Assembly: GCA_016125275.1 (NCBI GenBank) | Contig: WGMB01000004.1 | Span: 248,001-312,000 of the forward strand | Origin: Acidobacteriota bacterium | GTDB taxonomy: Bacteria > Acidobacteriota > Terriglobia > Bryobacterales > UBA6623 | Direction of reading: 5' to 3' | DNA: 64,000 bases | Shown here: positions 16,420-25,500 of the stretch, piece after piece | How positions within the stretch are numbered: position 1 is the stretch's first letter | How the letters are laid out: each line of letters starts with the position of its first letter | Position numbers and translations under genes: made by a program | Notes under the pieces: model-generated | Databases searched by the model: none | Told to the model about the DNA's origin: nothing | The model's input: the letters and a program-made list of their open reading frames with translations, nothing else

Positions 16420-17679
16420 ATGCAGAAATTGCGTATCGAGGGCGGCCGCCGGCTGGCCGGCCGGATTCCGATCAGCGGTGCCAAGAACGCCGCCCTGCCG
16501 GCTTTGGCGGCGACGCTGTTGACCGAGGAGCCGGTGCGCCTGGAGCGGATTCCGGGCGTCGTCGACATTCGCACGATGATTCGGCTGCTGGAAGCCTTGG
16601 GGGCTTCGATCGAAGAGTCGAACGGCGTGAAGACCATCGACGCCAGGGCGCTGGGGGAGCCGGTGGCGCCCTACGAGGTGGTCAAGACCATGCGGGCGTC
16701 GAGCTTGGCCCTGGGGCCGCTGGCGGCTCGTTGCGGGCGCGCGCGGGTGTCGTTACCCGGCGGCTGCGCGATCGGTGCGCGGCCGATCAACCTGCACTTG
16801 GCGGGGCTGGAGGTGCTGGGCGCCAGGATCGAGCAGGAAGCCGGCTACGTGGAAGCGATCGCGCCGTCGGGCGGGCTGCGGGGGGCGCACTACGTCTTCC
16901 CGCGCATCACCGTGACCGGCACCGAAGATCTGATGATGGCGGCGACGCTGGCGCGCGGCGTGACCGTGCTCGACAACGCCGCTCGCGAGCCCGAAGTGGT
17001 CGACCTGGCCGAGCTGCTGACCAAGATGGGAGCGCGCATCCAAGGCGCGGGCTCCTCGCGGATCGAGATCGAAGGCGTGGACCGGCTGCACGGGGCCGAG
17101 CACCGCATCATCCCCGACCGCATCGAGGCCGGCACGTATCTGGCGGCCGGAGCGCTGGTGGGAGATGGGCTGGAGATCGACGGTTTGGAGCCCTCGCACC
17201 TGGGGGCTGTGCTGGAGAAGCTCGAGCAGGCCGACGTGAAGCTCGAGCGGACCGGACCGACAACGCTGCGAGTGAGCTCGAACGGCCGGCTGCGCCCCGT
17301 GGACGTGACGACGGAGGAGTTTCCGGGCTTTCCGACCGACATGCAGGCGCAGTGGATGGCCTTGATGGCGTTCGCCGACGGCGTCTCGCACTTGGTGGAG
17401 ACGATCTTCGAGAACCGCTTCATGCACGTGGCCGAGCTGCGGCGGATGGGCGTGGAGATCGAGCTGAGCGGCAACCGCGCGACGATTCGCGGCGGGCGCA
17501 AGGTGGGCGGGGCGGCCGTGATGGCGTCAGACCTGCGGGCCAGCGCCTGCCTGGTGGTGGCGGGGCTGGCGGCCGAGGGCGCGACGACGATCGACCGCGT
17601 ATATCACCTCGACCGCGGCTACGAGTCGCTCGAAGCGAAGCTGACGGCCGTGGGCGCGAGCGTCGAGCGCGTGCGCTGA
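16420..17679 (+). CDS. murA: UDP-N-acetylglucosamine 1-carboxyvinyltransferase MurA
   Basis: A 419-residue EPSP-synthase-fold enzyme that transfers enolpyruvate from PEP to UDP-GlcNAc, the first committed step of peptidoglycan synthesis. The active-site cysteine is Cys116 in SLPGGCAIGARPINLHL (Cys115 in E. coli), so fosfomycin sensitivity is expected. The N-terminal GGRRLAGRIPISGAKNAALP and GTEDLMMAATLARG are standard motifs. The length is normal. It closes the rightward housekeeping run and is convergent with the carbamoyltransferase 13 bases on. Confidence 0.97.
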   Translation: MQKLRIEGGRRLAGRIPISGAKNAALPALAATLLTEEPVRLERIPGVVDIRTMIRLLEALGASIEESNGVKTIDARALGEPVAPYEVVKTMRASSLALGPLAARCGRARVSLPGGCAIGARPINLHLAGLEVLGARIEQEAGYVEAIAPSGGLRGAHYVFPRITVTGTEDLMMAATLARGVTVLDNAAREPEVVDLAELLTKMGARIQGAGSSRIEIEGVDRLHGAEHRIIPDRIEAGTYLAAGALVGDGLEIDGLEPSHLGAVLEKLEQADVKLERTGPTTLRVSSNGRLRPVDVTTEEFPGFPTDMQAQWMALMAFADGVSHLVETIFENRFMHVAELRRMGVEIELSGNRATIRGGRKVGGAAVMASDLRASACLVVAGLAAEGATTIDRVYHLDRGYESLEAKLTAVGASVERVR

Positions 17680-17692
17680 CGCTCGCCCGGGG

Positions 17693-19270
17693 CTACTTCT
17701 CGAGCAGGAATCCGCCGACGAACATGGCGTCTACGCCGGAGGCGTAGAAGCTGCGGACCGCGGCGCGAGGATCGCTGACCAAGGGCTCGCCGAAAAGGTT
17801 GAACGAGGTGTTGTAGAGCACCGGGAGGCCGGTCTTCTTGCCGGCGGCCTGGAGCAGTTCCCAGAACAGGGGGCTGTCGGAGCGCCGCACCACCTGCACC
17901 CGAATCCGTTCGTCGTCGAGCAGGGCCGCGGAGAAGGCGCTGCGATGCTCCGGCCGGACGCGGCTGACCGTGGCCAGGAAGCGGGCGTTCTCGCCGCACT
18001 CGAAGAACTCGGCGGCGCGCTCTTCCGGGACGGCGGCGGCGAACTTACGGAAATCCTCGCGGCGCTTGATGTACTGGTTGAGGTTGACTGTCGAGTAGGG
18101 GTTGAGCGGCGAAGCCAGCAGGCTGCGGTTGCCCAGGGCGCGTGGGCCGAACTCGGTGCGGCCCTGGAACCAAGCGAGGATCTGGTTGTCGCTGAGGCGC
18201 TGCACGGCTTCGGAGACGATCTGCTCGTCAGTCAGCAGAACCTGGAAGCGCAGCTTGCAGTTCTCGAGGATCTTCTTGATCTCCTCCTCGTCGTACTCCG
18301 GGCCGAGGAAGAGGTTTTCGAGCGGCCTGCCCGCTTCGCGGCCCAAGGTGCGCCGCCAAGCCAGCAGCGCCGCGCCCAGGGCCGTGCCGGCGTTGCCTCC
18401 GGCCGGCTGCACCCAGACGCGCTGAAAACGGCCCGAGCGCTCGATGGCCGCCACGATCATGGCGTTCATGGCGAGGCCTCCGGCCAGGCAGAGGTTCTCG
18501 CCCTGACCGGCCATTTCGAGGACGGCCCGCTCGACGGCGGCTTGCACGCTGGCGGCGAGGTCGGCCTTCTTGGCCTTCGACAACGGCTCGCCCAGCTTCA
18601 GCTTGGCGGCTCGGAAGAACTTGTCGCTGAATCCGCCGGCGGCGGGGCGCGCCACGTCGAAATAGCTTGAATCGAGGTTGACGCCGCCTTGGCCGTCCAG
18701 GCCGAGAATCGTCTCGAACAGCTCCTGGTAGACCGGCTTGCCGCCGACCGACAGCCACTGGACCTTATGCTCTTCGTGGTCGGAGCGGAAGCCCAGCAGC
18801 TCGGTGACGCGGCTGTAGAGCAGCGCCGGGGAGTCCGGGGCGTAGTACTCGCGCTCGGCCTCCAATCTGCCGCCTTCGGCGCGCCAAAGGGCGCCGCAGC
18901 GCATGTCGCCGCGCCGGTCCACGGTCAACACGCGGGCCTTGTCAAACGGAGAGAGGAAGAAGGCCGAAGCGGCGTGGGCGTCGTGGTGATCGGCGATCAC
19001 CAGCCGCGCGTTGGGGAAGCTGGACTTGAGGCGGACGTGGAAGAGCGGCTCGCCGCGCTGGCCGATCGGCCGCGCGATGGCCACGTAGTCCACGTCGTCG
19101 CGAGTGGCGCCGGCGGCGGCCAGACAGGCGTCCACGGCCTGCTCGGGCATGGCGTTGGCGTGCGGCCTGCGAGAGAGCTTCTCCTCCTCGATGGCCGCCA
19201 GGATCTCTCCGTCGCGCAAAACCGCCGCGGCCCCGTCGTGGAGCCAACCGCCAATCCCAAGTACCAACAT
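17693..19270 (-). CDS. NodU/CmcH-family carbamoyltransferase
   Basis: A 525-residue protein of the NodU/CmcH/TobZ family. The Kae1/ASKHA-type N-terminal domain starts MLVLGIGGWLHDGAAAVLRD, has the iron-binding HxxxH (His95, His99 in ADHHDAHAASAF) and later GGLAMNAM. The C-terminal part contains EFGPRALGNRSLLASP and YNTSFNLFGEPLV, typical of the family. Members carbamoylate hydroxyl groups of sugars or antibiotics from carbamoyl phosphate. I start at 19270, which has AGGAAGG before it; upstream frame belongs to gltX. With a GT2 and a flavoprotein nearby, modification of an envelope glycan is plausible. Confidence 0.9.
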   Translation of the reverse strand: MLVLGIGGWLHDGAAAVLRDGEILAAIEEEKLSRRPHANAMPEQAVDACLAAAGATRDDVDYVAIARPIGQRGEPLFHVRLKSSFPNARLVIADHHDAHAASAFFLSPFDKARVLTVDRRGDMRCGALWRAEGGRLEAEREYYAPDSPALLYSRVTELLGFRSDHEEHKVQWLSVGGKPVYQELFETILGLDGQGGVNLDSSYFDVARPAAGGFSDKFFRAAKLKLGEPLSKAKKADLAASVQAAVERAVLEMAGQGENLCLAGGLAMNAMIVAAIERSGRFQRVWVQPAGGNAGTALGAALLAWRRTLGREAGRPLENLFLGPEYDEEEIKKILENCKLRFQVLLTDEQIVSEAVQRLSDNQILAWFQGRTEFGPRALGNRSLLASPLNPYSTVNLNQYIKRREDFRKFAAAVPEERAAEFFECGENARFLATVSRVRPEHRSAFSAALLDDERIRVQVVRRSDSPLFWELLQAAGKKTGLPVLYNTSFNLFGEPLVSDPRAAVRSFYASGVDAMFVGGFLLEK

Positions 19271-19287
19271 CTCGAGTTCCTTCCTTT

Positions 19288-20742
19288 TCAGACCGCGCGC
19301 AGGCGCGCCACGGTCTTGTCCTTGCCGATCAGCTCGAAGACCTCGAAGGCGCTCGGGCCTACGGACTGGCCCGACAGAGCGGCGCGGGCGCCGTTGATGA
19401 GCAGGCCCGGCTTGACGCCCCGTTCGTCGGCCAAAGAGCGCAGGGCCTCTTCCACGGTGTCGTGGTTGAACTGCGGCAACGCCTCGAGGCGGTCGGCCAA
19501 GGCTCGCAAACCGTCGCGGGCGCCTTCCTTGTTCAGATTCTCCACCGCCTTGTCTTCGATCTCGAACTCGTCGGAGAAGTACGCCTTGGCGCGGAGGGAG
19601 AAGTCGGACAGCAGGGTGTAGCGCGAGCGGATGGCGTCGACCGTGGCCAGGATCTTCTCGCGCTCGGCGCCGTCGAACTCCGGCTTCCACCAGCCGGCCT
19701 TCTCGAGCTCCGGCTTGACGTAGCGCATCAGTTGCTCGACGGGCATCGACCGCAGGTGCTGCCCGTTGAGCCAAACGGCCTTGGGTGGCGCCCAGTTGTC
19801 GGCCGAGGTCTCGTCGAACTGCACCACGGCGTTGGTCCGGAGGATGCCGGAGACGTCGAACTTGGCCTCCAGCTCCTGCTGCGAGAGCACTTCCTGGTTG
19901 CCTTTGGGCGACCAGCCGAGCAGCGCCATGAAGTTGATGAAGGCCTGGGGCAAGAAGCCGGCGTCGCGATAGTTGACGACGCTGACGATGGGGCCGTGGC
20001 GGCGCTTGGAGAGCTTGGAACCGTCCGGGCCCAGCAGCAGCGGCAGGTGGCCGAGCTGGGGATGGGAGCCGCTCAAGGCCTCGAAGAGCTGGATGTGCTT
20101 GAAAGTATTGGTGAGGTGGTCCTGGCCTCGGATGATGTGGCTGATGCGCAGCTCGACGTCGTCCACGCAACTTGCCAAGTGATAGGTCGGGGCTCCGTCG
20201 CTGCGGACGAGGGCGAAGTCCTCGAGGTCGGCGAACTTGCGGAACTGCTTACCGTAGACGAGGTCCTTGAAGGCGACGCCGCCATCGAGCTCATGCGGCG
20301 TGCGGAAGCGCAGGACGAAGGGTTCTCCGGCGGCGGCGCGGCGATCACTCTCCTCGCGGGAGAGCTCGCGCTGGCCGGGATTGGACAGCCAGGCCTTGCG
20401 CTTCCCATCCGGGGCGTCGGAAGCCTTGTCGTCATCCGGACCGGAGGCCGGCGTGAAGTCGCGGTAGGCGGCCCCTTTGGCGAGCAGAGCCTCGGCGGCC
20501 AGCGCGTGACGCTCGCGCCGCTGGGACTGGTAGTGCTGCTCGTCCCATGCCAGCTCGAGCCACTCCAGACCTTCCAGGATGGTGCGCAGGGAGGCGTCAG
20601 TCGAGCGCTCGAGGTCCGTGTCGTCGATGCGCAGCACGACCTCTCCTTTGTGTTGGCGAGCGTAGAGCCAATTGAACAGGAAGGTACGGGCGCCGCCGAT
20701 GTGCAGGAACCCAGTCGGAGAGGGAGCGAAACGGACGCGCAT
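19288..20742 (-). CDS. gltX: Glutamyl-tRNA synthetase
   Basis: A 484-residue class I aminoacyl-tRNA synthetase. The HIGH-type motif is His14-Ile-Gly-Gly17 (in APSPTGFLHIGGART). The KMSKS-type loop is Lys243-Leu-Ser-Lys-Arg247 in DGSKLSKRRHG. The length and C-terminal helical anticodon-binding part are normal for bacterial GltX. It charges tRNA-Glu and possibly tRNA-Gln. It sits between the FAD protein and the carbamoyltransferase, all leftward, and ends 17 bases before the latter. Confidence 0.96.
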   Translation of the reverse strand: MRVRFAPSPTGFLHIGGARTFLFNWLYARQHKGEVVLRIDDTDLERSTDASLRTILEGLEWLELAWDEQHYQSQRRERHALAAEALLAKGAAYRDFTPASGPDDDKASDAPDGKRKAWLSNPGQRELSREESDRRAAAGEPFVLRFRTPHELDGGVAFKDLVYGKQFRKFADLEDFALVRSDGAPTYHLASCVDDVELRISHIIRGQDHLTNTFKHIQLFEALSGSHPQLGHLPLLLGPDGSKLSKRRHGPIVSVVNYRDAGFLPQAFINFMALLGWSPKGNQEVLSQQELEAKFDVSGILRTNAVVQFDETSADNWAPPKAVWLNGQHLRSMPVEQLMRYVKPELEKAGWWKPEFDGAEREKILATVDAIRSRYTLLSDFSLRAKAYFSDEFEIEDKAVENLNKEGARDGLRALADRLEALPQFNHDTVEEALRSLADERGVKPGLLINGARAALSGQSVGPSAFEVFELIGKDKTVARLRAV

Positions 20743-20817
20743 TGTGGAGACGGAGAGCAGCCCGGAGGGGGAGCCTCAGGACACTTTTTCCAGTGTATCA
20801 ACCTGACCGCGGTCGCC

Positions 20818-22236
20818 TCAGTCCTCGACGACGTGCGACTCGAAGCGGCGGCGGGCCTCGGCCCAGCTTGCGGCGTCCCAACCGCCGTCGGGCCGCAGGC
20901 AGCGCGCGGCGGCGTAGGCCATGGCGAGAGCGTGGTGGGTGTTGTCGTGAGCGAACAGCCCCTGCCGGCCGAACGAGACAAACCTGTCCAAGGTTCCCAG
21001 CCAGCGGTCGATCGTCGCGAAGGCCTCTTCGGCGGACGGCTCGTAGATGGGATAGGCGAAGCGCAGCCGCTGGACCGCGACTCGAGCCGGACGGCCGGGG
21101 TCGGGCAGGCCGGCCTGGCACAGGTCCTCGACGACGAGGCGGGCGAGGTCGTCGTCGGAGCTTGCCCACACCGCGTCGTCCGCGTCGCACGGCAACTCGG
21201 CGCACAGCAGCGTGCGGCCCGCCGGCTCGGTCGACGCCGAGTAGTTCTTGGGTTCTGATAGGCGGGTGATCCGCAACGCCGCTTCGGGGAAGTAATGGGC
21301 ATCCCAGCGGGTGTACTGCTGGCGGTCGATCACTAGATAGATCAGCAGCATCGAGCGGAAACGCAGGGAGTCGGCCGCAGTCAGGATCGACGCCGGCGGA
21401 GGCGGGTCCTGCAGCCGCACGGCTAGGCTCGCCGGCAGCGTCGAGAAGAACTGCTCGGCTTCGAGCCGTTCCGGCTGTCCCTTCCGCTCGAAGCCGACCG
21501 CCACGATCCGGTCGCCCTCGCGTTCGAGCTTGCCGACGCGGGCCCCGATCAGGATTCGTGCGCCGGCCGTCTCGGCCTGCCGCCCCAACTCCTCGGAGAT
21601 CCGTCCGAACCCGCCGCGGGGGTAGAAGAAGCGGCCGGCGCCGGGCTTGCGGAACGCAGGGACCGCGCCGAGAACTTTGCGGATCAGCTTGGCCGGAGAG
21701 CCGGCCGAAACCCTGCGGCGCGCCTGCGTGGCGGACAGAGCGGCGGGCGAGAGCCCCCAGATCTTTTCGGCGTAGGGGAAGTAGAAGGAGCGGCAGATGG
21801 TGCGGCCCAGCCCGCGTTCGAGGACGGTCGCGAAGTTCTCCGGCGTGGCGGCTGCGCGAAAAGGCTTGGAGGCGGCGTCCCAAGCGGCGCCGGCCAGGAA
21901 GGACGGCGGGAGGCCGAGCGCCAAGTCGAGGGGGCGCAAGGGGAAGCCGATCCAGCGGCCTTGCAAGCGAATGCGGCCGTCGCGGGGGCGGTCGAGCAGG
22001 TCGGGGCCGAGCAGGGCCTGCAGGTCGCGCAGGATCTCGGGATCACAGGCGGGGTGTAGCCGATGGCTGCCGAAATCGGCTCGAAAGCCCGCAATCGGGA
22101 AGCTGCCGGCGTTGCCGCCGAGCAACTCGTTCTGCTCGAGCAGGGTGACTTCCGCCGCTCCGGCGACGGCCAGGCGAGCCGCAGCGCCGACGCCGGCGGG
22201 GCCGCCGCCGAGGATCACGACCCGGGGGCGGCTCAT
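20818..22236 (-). CDS. FAD-dependent NAD(P)-binding oxidoreductase, UDP-galactopyranose-mutase/protoporphyrinogen-oxidase-like
   Basis: A 472-residue flavoprotein with an N-terminal FAD-binding fold (RVVILGGGPAGVGAAARLAVAG, about 5-26, then LLEQNELLGGNAGSF) and GSHRLHP, the pattern of amine-oxidase/UGM-like proteins often encoded beside glycosyltransferases. The C-terminus FAYPIYEPSAEEAFATIDRWL...FGRQGLFAHDNTHHAL contains the second FAD contact. It may rearrange a sugar nucleotide or oxidise a lipid or isoprenoid; neither can be settled here. Its ATG overlaps the stop of the GT2 gene (ATGA), so the two are probably translated together. Confidence 0.8.
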   Translation of the reverse strand: MSRPRVVILGGGPAGVGAAARLAVAGAAEVTLLEQNELLGGNAGSFPIAGFRADFGSHRLHPACDPEILRDLQALLGPDLLDRPRDGRIRLQGRWIGFPLRPLDLALGLPPSFLAGAAWDAASKPFRAAATPENFATVLERGLGRTICRSFYFPYAEKIWGLSPAALSATQARRRVSAGSPAKLIRKVLGAVPAFRKPGAGRFFYPRGGFGRISEELGRQAETAGARILIGARVGKLEREGDRIVAVGFERKGQPERLEAEQFFSTLPASLAVRLQDPPPPASILTAADSLRFRSMLLIYLVIDRQQYTRWDAHYFPEAALRITRLSEPKNYSASTEPAGRTLLCAELPCDADDAVWASSDDDLARLVVEDLCQAGLPDPGRPARVAVQRLRFAYPIYEPSAEEAFATIDRWLGTLDRFVSFGRQGLFAHDNTHHALAMAYAAARCLRPDGGWDAASWAEARRRFESHVVED

Positions 22237-23579
22237 CGTTTTGCGGGCGTTTCAACCGTCGTCGCGGCCGGTCCGCGGGCGACTTGTTTTGAGAACGTAT
22301 AGCGAACCAGACCAGCCAGGAACGAGAAACCGCTGTAGAGGTGGTAGAGCAGGTGGAACGGGATGGCCGCGACTGCAAAGAGCTTGTGCTTGCGGGCGGC
22401 CAAGAACAAATAGAACTGGGTGTTCAGCGCCACCATCGCCAGCACCACCATCATGGCGGAGTAGATGAGCACGTGGCTGGGCATGTAGAACACGGTCAGA
22501 AAGACGGCCGTGGCGAACAGGGCGCCCAAGGCGATGCGGGTGTAGCGCCGCCGCCGCGCGCCGCCGAACTCGTAGCGGTGGTGCATCAGCAACAAGCCGT
22601 AGCTGAGCAGCAGCGGCGGGATCATTCCCGTCATGTGGTGAAGCGCCGACATGCCGGCGATCGCGGCGACGATCAAGGCCGTCACGACCAGCCCACTGCG
22701 CGATTCTCTCTGGGAGACCGCTTCGCCCCAAAAGCGCCCCAGGGCCAAGAAGAGCAGCACGAACAGCGGCGTGAGGAAGTAGCCGCCCCAGTAGATGGTG
22801 CCGACCGCCGCCAACGCCATCAAGATGAACGCGAGGGCGACGCTGACGCGCTGGCTCAACTGCAGGTTCAGGTCATTGGGCATCCGCCGATCCCGCAGGA
22901 TCAGCTCAGTCCAAGGGATGCCCCGGTCGAGCACGTCGCAGCGGATGAGCCCCCAGAAGGTCCAGCGCTTGAGATGCTTGACCTGCACTTCCCGGTCCAG
23001 GATCATCTTCCGGCCGGACTGGAACAGGCGGTAGCCGAGCTCGATGTCCTCGATCGCCGGGCGCTCGTAGGATTCGTCGAAGCCGCCGTGCTCTTCGAAC
23101 ACCGAGCGCCGGATGGCGCCGCAGCCGCTCCAGAAGGTGCAGGCGTCGCGGCGGGAGCGCTGGTGCACGAAGTGGTGCATCAGGTTGCGGTACTGCGACA
23201 GGAAGTCCGCCGAGCCGGGGTTGTCGTCGTAGGAGCCGATCAGGGCGTCGAGCGAGGGGTCTTCGGCAAAGCCGTGACGGACGCGCTCGATGGTGTCGGG
23301 CGAGACCGTGACGTCGGCGTCGAGAAAGAAGACGATCTCGCCGGAGGCTGCCTTGGCGCCGATGTTCCGGGCTCGGGCCGGGCCCTTGCGGCCGTCGGTG
23401 GAAAGCACACGAACGCCCGCGGCGCGGGCCAACTCGGCCGAGCCGTCCGTGGAGCCATCGTCCACCACCACGATCTCGTCGGCGGGGTCTCTCGAAACGG
23501 CCAGCCGCTCCAGGGCTTGCCGCAGAGTATCCACCGAGTTGTAGACGGGGATTACGACGCTGATAGTAGGCGAGGCCAA
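22233..23579 (-). CDS. Membrane-anchored family 2 glycosyltransferase
   Basis: A 448-residue GT2 enzyme. It opens ISVVIPVYNSVDTLRQALERL, then VVDDGSTDGS, the DxD-type FFLDADVTV and a later ERPAIEDIELGYRLF acceptor region. The C-terminal part has about six hydrophobic helices. It should transfer a sugar from a nucleotide donor to a lipid or glycan at the inner membrane. The best start is TTG at 23579; no ATG or GTG precedes the domain in frame and the upstream frame only mirrors the divergent kinase gene. The ribosome-binding site is poor, so the start is uncertain. It overlaps the flavoprotein gene by four bases. Confidence 0.85.
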   Translation of the reverse strand: MASPTISVVIPVYNSVDTLRQALERLAVSRDPADEIVVVDDGSTDGSAELARAAGVRVLSTDGRKGPARARNIGAKAASGEIVFFLDADVTVSPDTIERVRHGFAEDPSLDALIGSYDDNPGSADFLSQYRNLMHHFVHQRSRRDACTFWSGCGAIRRSVFEEHGGFDESYERPAIEDIELGYRLFQSGRKMILDREVQVKHLKRWTFWGLIRCDVLDRGIPWTELILRDRRMPNDLNLQLSQRVSVALAFILMALAAVGTIYWGGYFLTPLFVLLFLALGRFWGEAVSQRESRSGLVVTALIVAAIAGMSALHHMTGMIPPLLLSYGLLLMHHRYEFGGARRRRYTRIALGALFATAVFLTVFYMPSHVLIYSAMMVVLAMVALNTQFYLFLAARKHKLFAVAAIPFHLLYHLYSGFSFLAGLVRYTFSKQVARGPAATTVETPAKR

Positions 23580-23691
23580 CGATACAAGTATAGAAACAAA
23601 GCGACTTCGCCGATACCGGTAGGCCCGGGCCGATGCGCTCAAATCTCGGCGGCGGTAGTGTATTTGCCTGAGAGCGAGGCCGCTGTGGCGG

Positions 23692-24834
23692 ATGCTAGTC
23701 TGGCCCCGAGGCAGGTCAGGCGTCTTGGAGTTAGCGCTGATTCTGGCGATTGCGGCGATCCGTTTGGCGGCGGCCGCGATGGCCTTTCGACTGTACCGTC
23801 GCACGCGGGAGATTCGGTTCGCGATCGTCACTTTCGTGTTGATGGTGTCGGCGATCTTCCCGACCGTCGCGCTCGTTCGTCCCCCGCAAACTTTCATGCT
23901 CGAGTGGCTGCCAAGCGCGGCCAGCGGCATCGCGGTCCTGCTCACGGCGGTGATTCTGGTGCGGACGCTGACCGAGCTCACCCAGGCGTTGGGCGAGGTG
24001 CGAGAAGCCCACAACGTGCTCGAACAGAGGGTGGAGATTCGGACCGCGGAGCTGCGGCAGGCCAACAGCGCTCTGGAGAACGAGATTCACGAGAGGAAGC
24101 GCGCTGAAGCGGCGTTGCGCCACAGCGAGGCGGCCCTGAAGCAGAACCAGGCCGAGCTGCAGCGGCTGGCCGGCAAGCTGATCGTGGCGCAGGAGGATGA
24201 GCGTCGGCGGTTGGCCCGGGAGCTGCACGACCACCTGAGCCAGTCTTTGGCGGCGCTGGCGCTCGAGCTGGCCAACGTGCAACGCCGAGCCGAGGGCGCG
24301 CCGGCGAGCACGATGACCGGGTTGCGGCGCATCGAAGGCTCGGTGCACCAATTGGCCGACGACATCCACGACATGTCGCGCCTACTGCACCCGTCGATCC
24401 TGGACGATTTGGGGCTGGAAGCGGCGATTCGCGCTGATTGCGCCCGCTTCTCGGACCGCGAAGGGATCGGCGTGCAGGTTCTCGCGCGGAATCTACCGCC
24501 GCAGCTTCCTTCCGATGTGGCCTTGAGCCTCTATCGCATCACCCAGGAGTCACTGCGCAACATCGCCAAGCATGCCGATGCAGACAGCGTGACGGTTTCG
24601 ATCGAGGGAGAGGACGGGCAAGTCCGGCTGACCGTCGAGGATTCGGGTTGCGGCTTCGACTTGAACCGCGCTCTGGAGAACTCCGGGCTCGGCCTGATCA
24701 GCATGAGCGAGCGGGTCAGGCTGCTCAACGGGTCGCTCCGGATTGATACGCAGCCGGGCAAAGGCGCCCGCATCGAAGTGACGGCCCCCGTGGAGAGGAG
24801 AGTATATGAACAAGCCGCGAGTCTTGTTGGCTGA
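23692..24834 (+). CDS. Sensor histidine kinase of the NarL-type (HisKA_3) class
   Basis: A 380-residue kinase. Three N-terminal hydrophobic helices (about 9-28, 42-62 and 72-92) form a membrane sensor with no large periplasmic domain. A coiled coil follows (about 95-160), then the HisKA_3 box ERRRLARELHDHLSQSLA with phosphorylated His179, and an HATPase domain (ITQESLRNIAKHADAD, DSGCGFD, GLGLISMSERVRLLNG). It partners the response regulator whose gene overlaps its end by 29 bases. The signal is unknown. Confidence 0.93.
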   Translation: MLVWPRGRSGVLELALILAIAAIRLAAAAMAFRLYRRTREIRFAIVTFVLMVSAIFPTVALVRPPQTFMLEWLPSAASGIAVLLTAVILVRTLTELTQALGEVREAHNVLEQRVEIRTAELRQANSALENEIHERKRAEAALRHSEAALKQNQAELQRLAGKLIVAQEDERRRLARELHDHLSQSLAALALELANVQRRAEGAPASTMTGLRRIEGSVHQLADDIHDMSRLLHPSILDDLGLEAAIRADCARFSDREGIGVQVLARNLPPQLPSDVALSLYRITQESLRNIAKHADADSVTVSIEGEDGQVRLTVEDSGCGFDLNRALENSGLGLISMSERVRLLNGSLRIDTQPGKGARIEVTAPVERRVYEQAASLVG

Positions 24835-25453
24835 TGACCACCAGATCCTGATCGAGGGGCTCAAGGGCTTGCTCGAGCCGGAGTTCGAGTTGCTGCCGAC
24901 GGTCTCCGACGGGCGGGCGCTGGTCCAGCAGGCGATGAACCTGCGTCCGGACATCATCATTGCGGACATCTCGATGCCGCTGCTGAACGGACTGGAGGCG
25001 GCTCGGCAGATTCTGAAAGACCGGCCGGGGCAGCGCATCGTGTTCCTGACGATGCACTCGGATGTGGCTTATGCGGCCGAGGCGTTCCGCGCCGGCGCTT
25101 CGGGCTTCATCCTCAAGAAGTCGGCGGCTGGGGAACTGGTCACGGCAATTCGGGAAGTGCTCAAGGGCGGGGTGTATGTGACGCCGCCGGTGGCCAAGGC
25201 GATGATGCGCGACTCGCTGTTGGGACGGCCGCCCGGACCCGCCGACCCGGCCACGGCGCTGACCTCCCGCCAGAGAGAAGTGCTGCAACTGGTGGCCGAG
25301 GGCCACTCGATCAAAGAGATCGGCAACATCCTGAACGTGTCTCCGAAGACCGTGGAGTTTCACAAATACCGCGTGATGGAGCAGCTCGACCTGCGAACGA
25401 CCGCCGAGCTGACGCAGTACGCGGTCAAGCACGGCATCGTACAGCCGAACTGA
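24806..25453 (+). CDS. NarL/FixJ-family response regulator
   Basis: A 215-residue two-domain regulator. The receiver domain (1-120) has acidic Asp10 and Asp11, phosphoacceptor Asp54 (in IIADISMPLLNG), a Thr/Ser region and Lys in FILKKSA. The LuxR-type helix-turn-helix is LTSRQREVLQLVAEGHSIKEIGNILNVSPKTVEFHKYRVMEQL (about 150-192). It overlaps the kinase gene by 29 bases, so the two form a coupled pair. Target genes cannot be read from the window; the sulfatase-fold gene 47 bases downstream is on the same strand. Confidence 0.95.
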   Translation: MNKPRVLLADDHQILIEGLKGLLEPEFELLPTVSDGRALVQQAMNLRPDIIIADISMPLLNGLEAARQILKDRPGQRIVFLTMHSDVAYAAEAFRAGASGFILKKSAAGELVTAIREVLKGGVYVTPPVAKAMMRDSLLGRPPGPADPATALTSRQREVLQLVAEGHSIKEIGNILNVSPKTVEFHKYRVMEQLDLRTTAELTQYAVKHGIVQPN

Positions 25454-25500
25454 GCAGAGGCGCCGATCGTTCGGGGGCGGGCTGCTATGCTTGTCGGGCT

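Noticed and set aside
23580-24065. N-terminal extension of the GT2 frame
   Set aside because: It is the reverse of the histidine kinase gene; the GT2 fold starts at about 23579.
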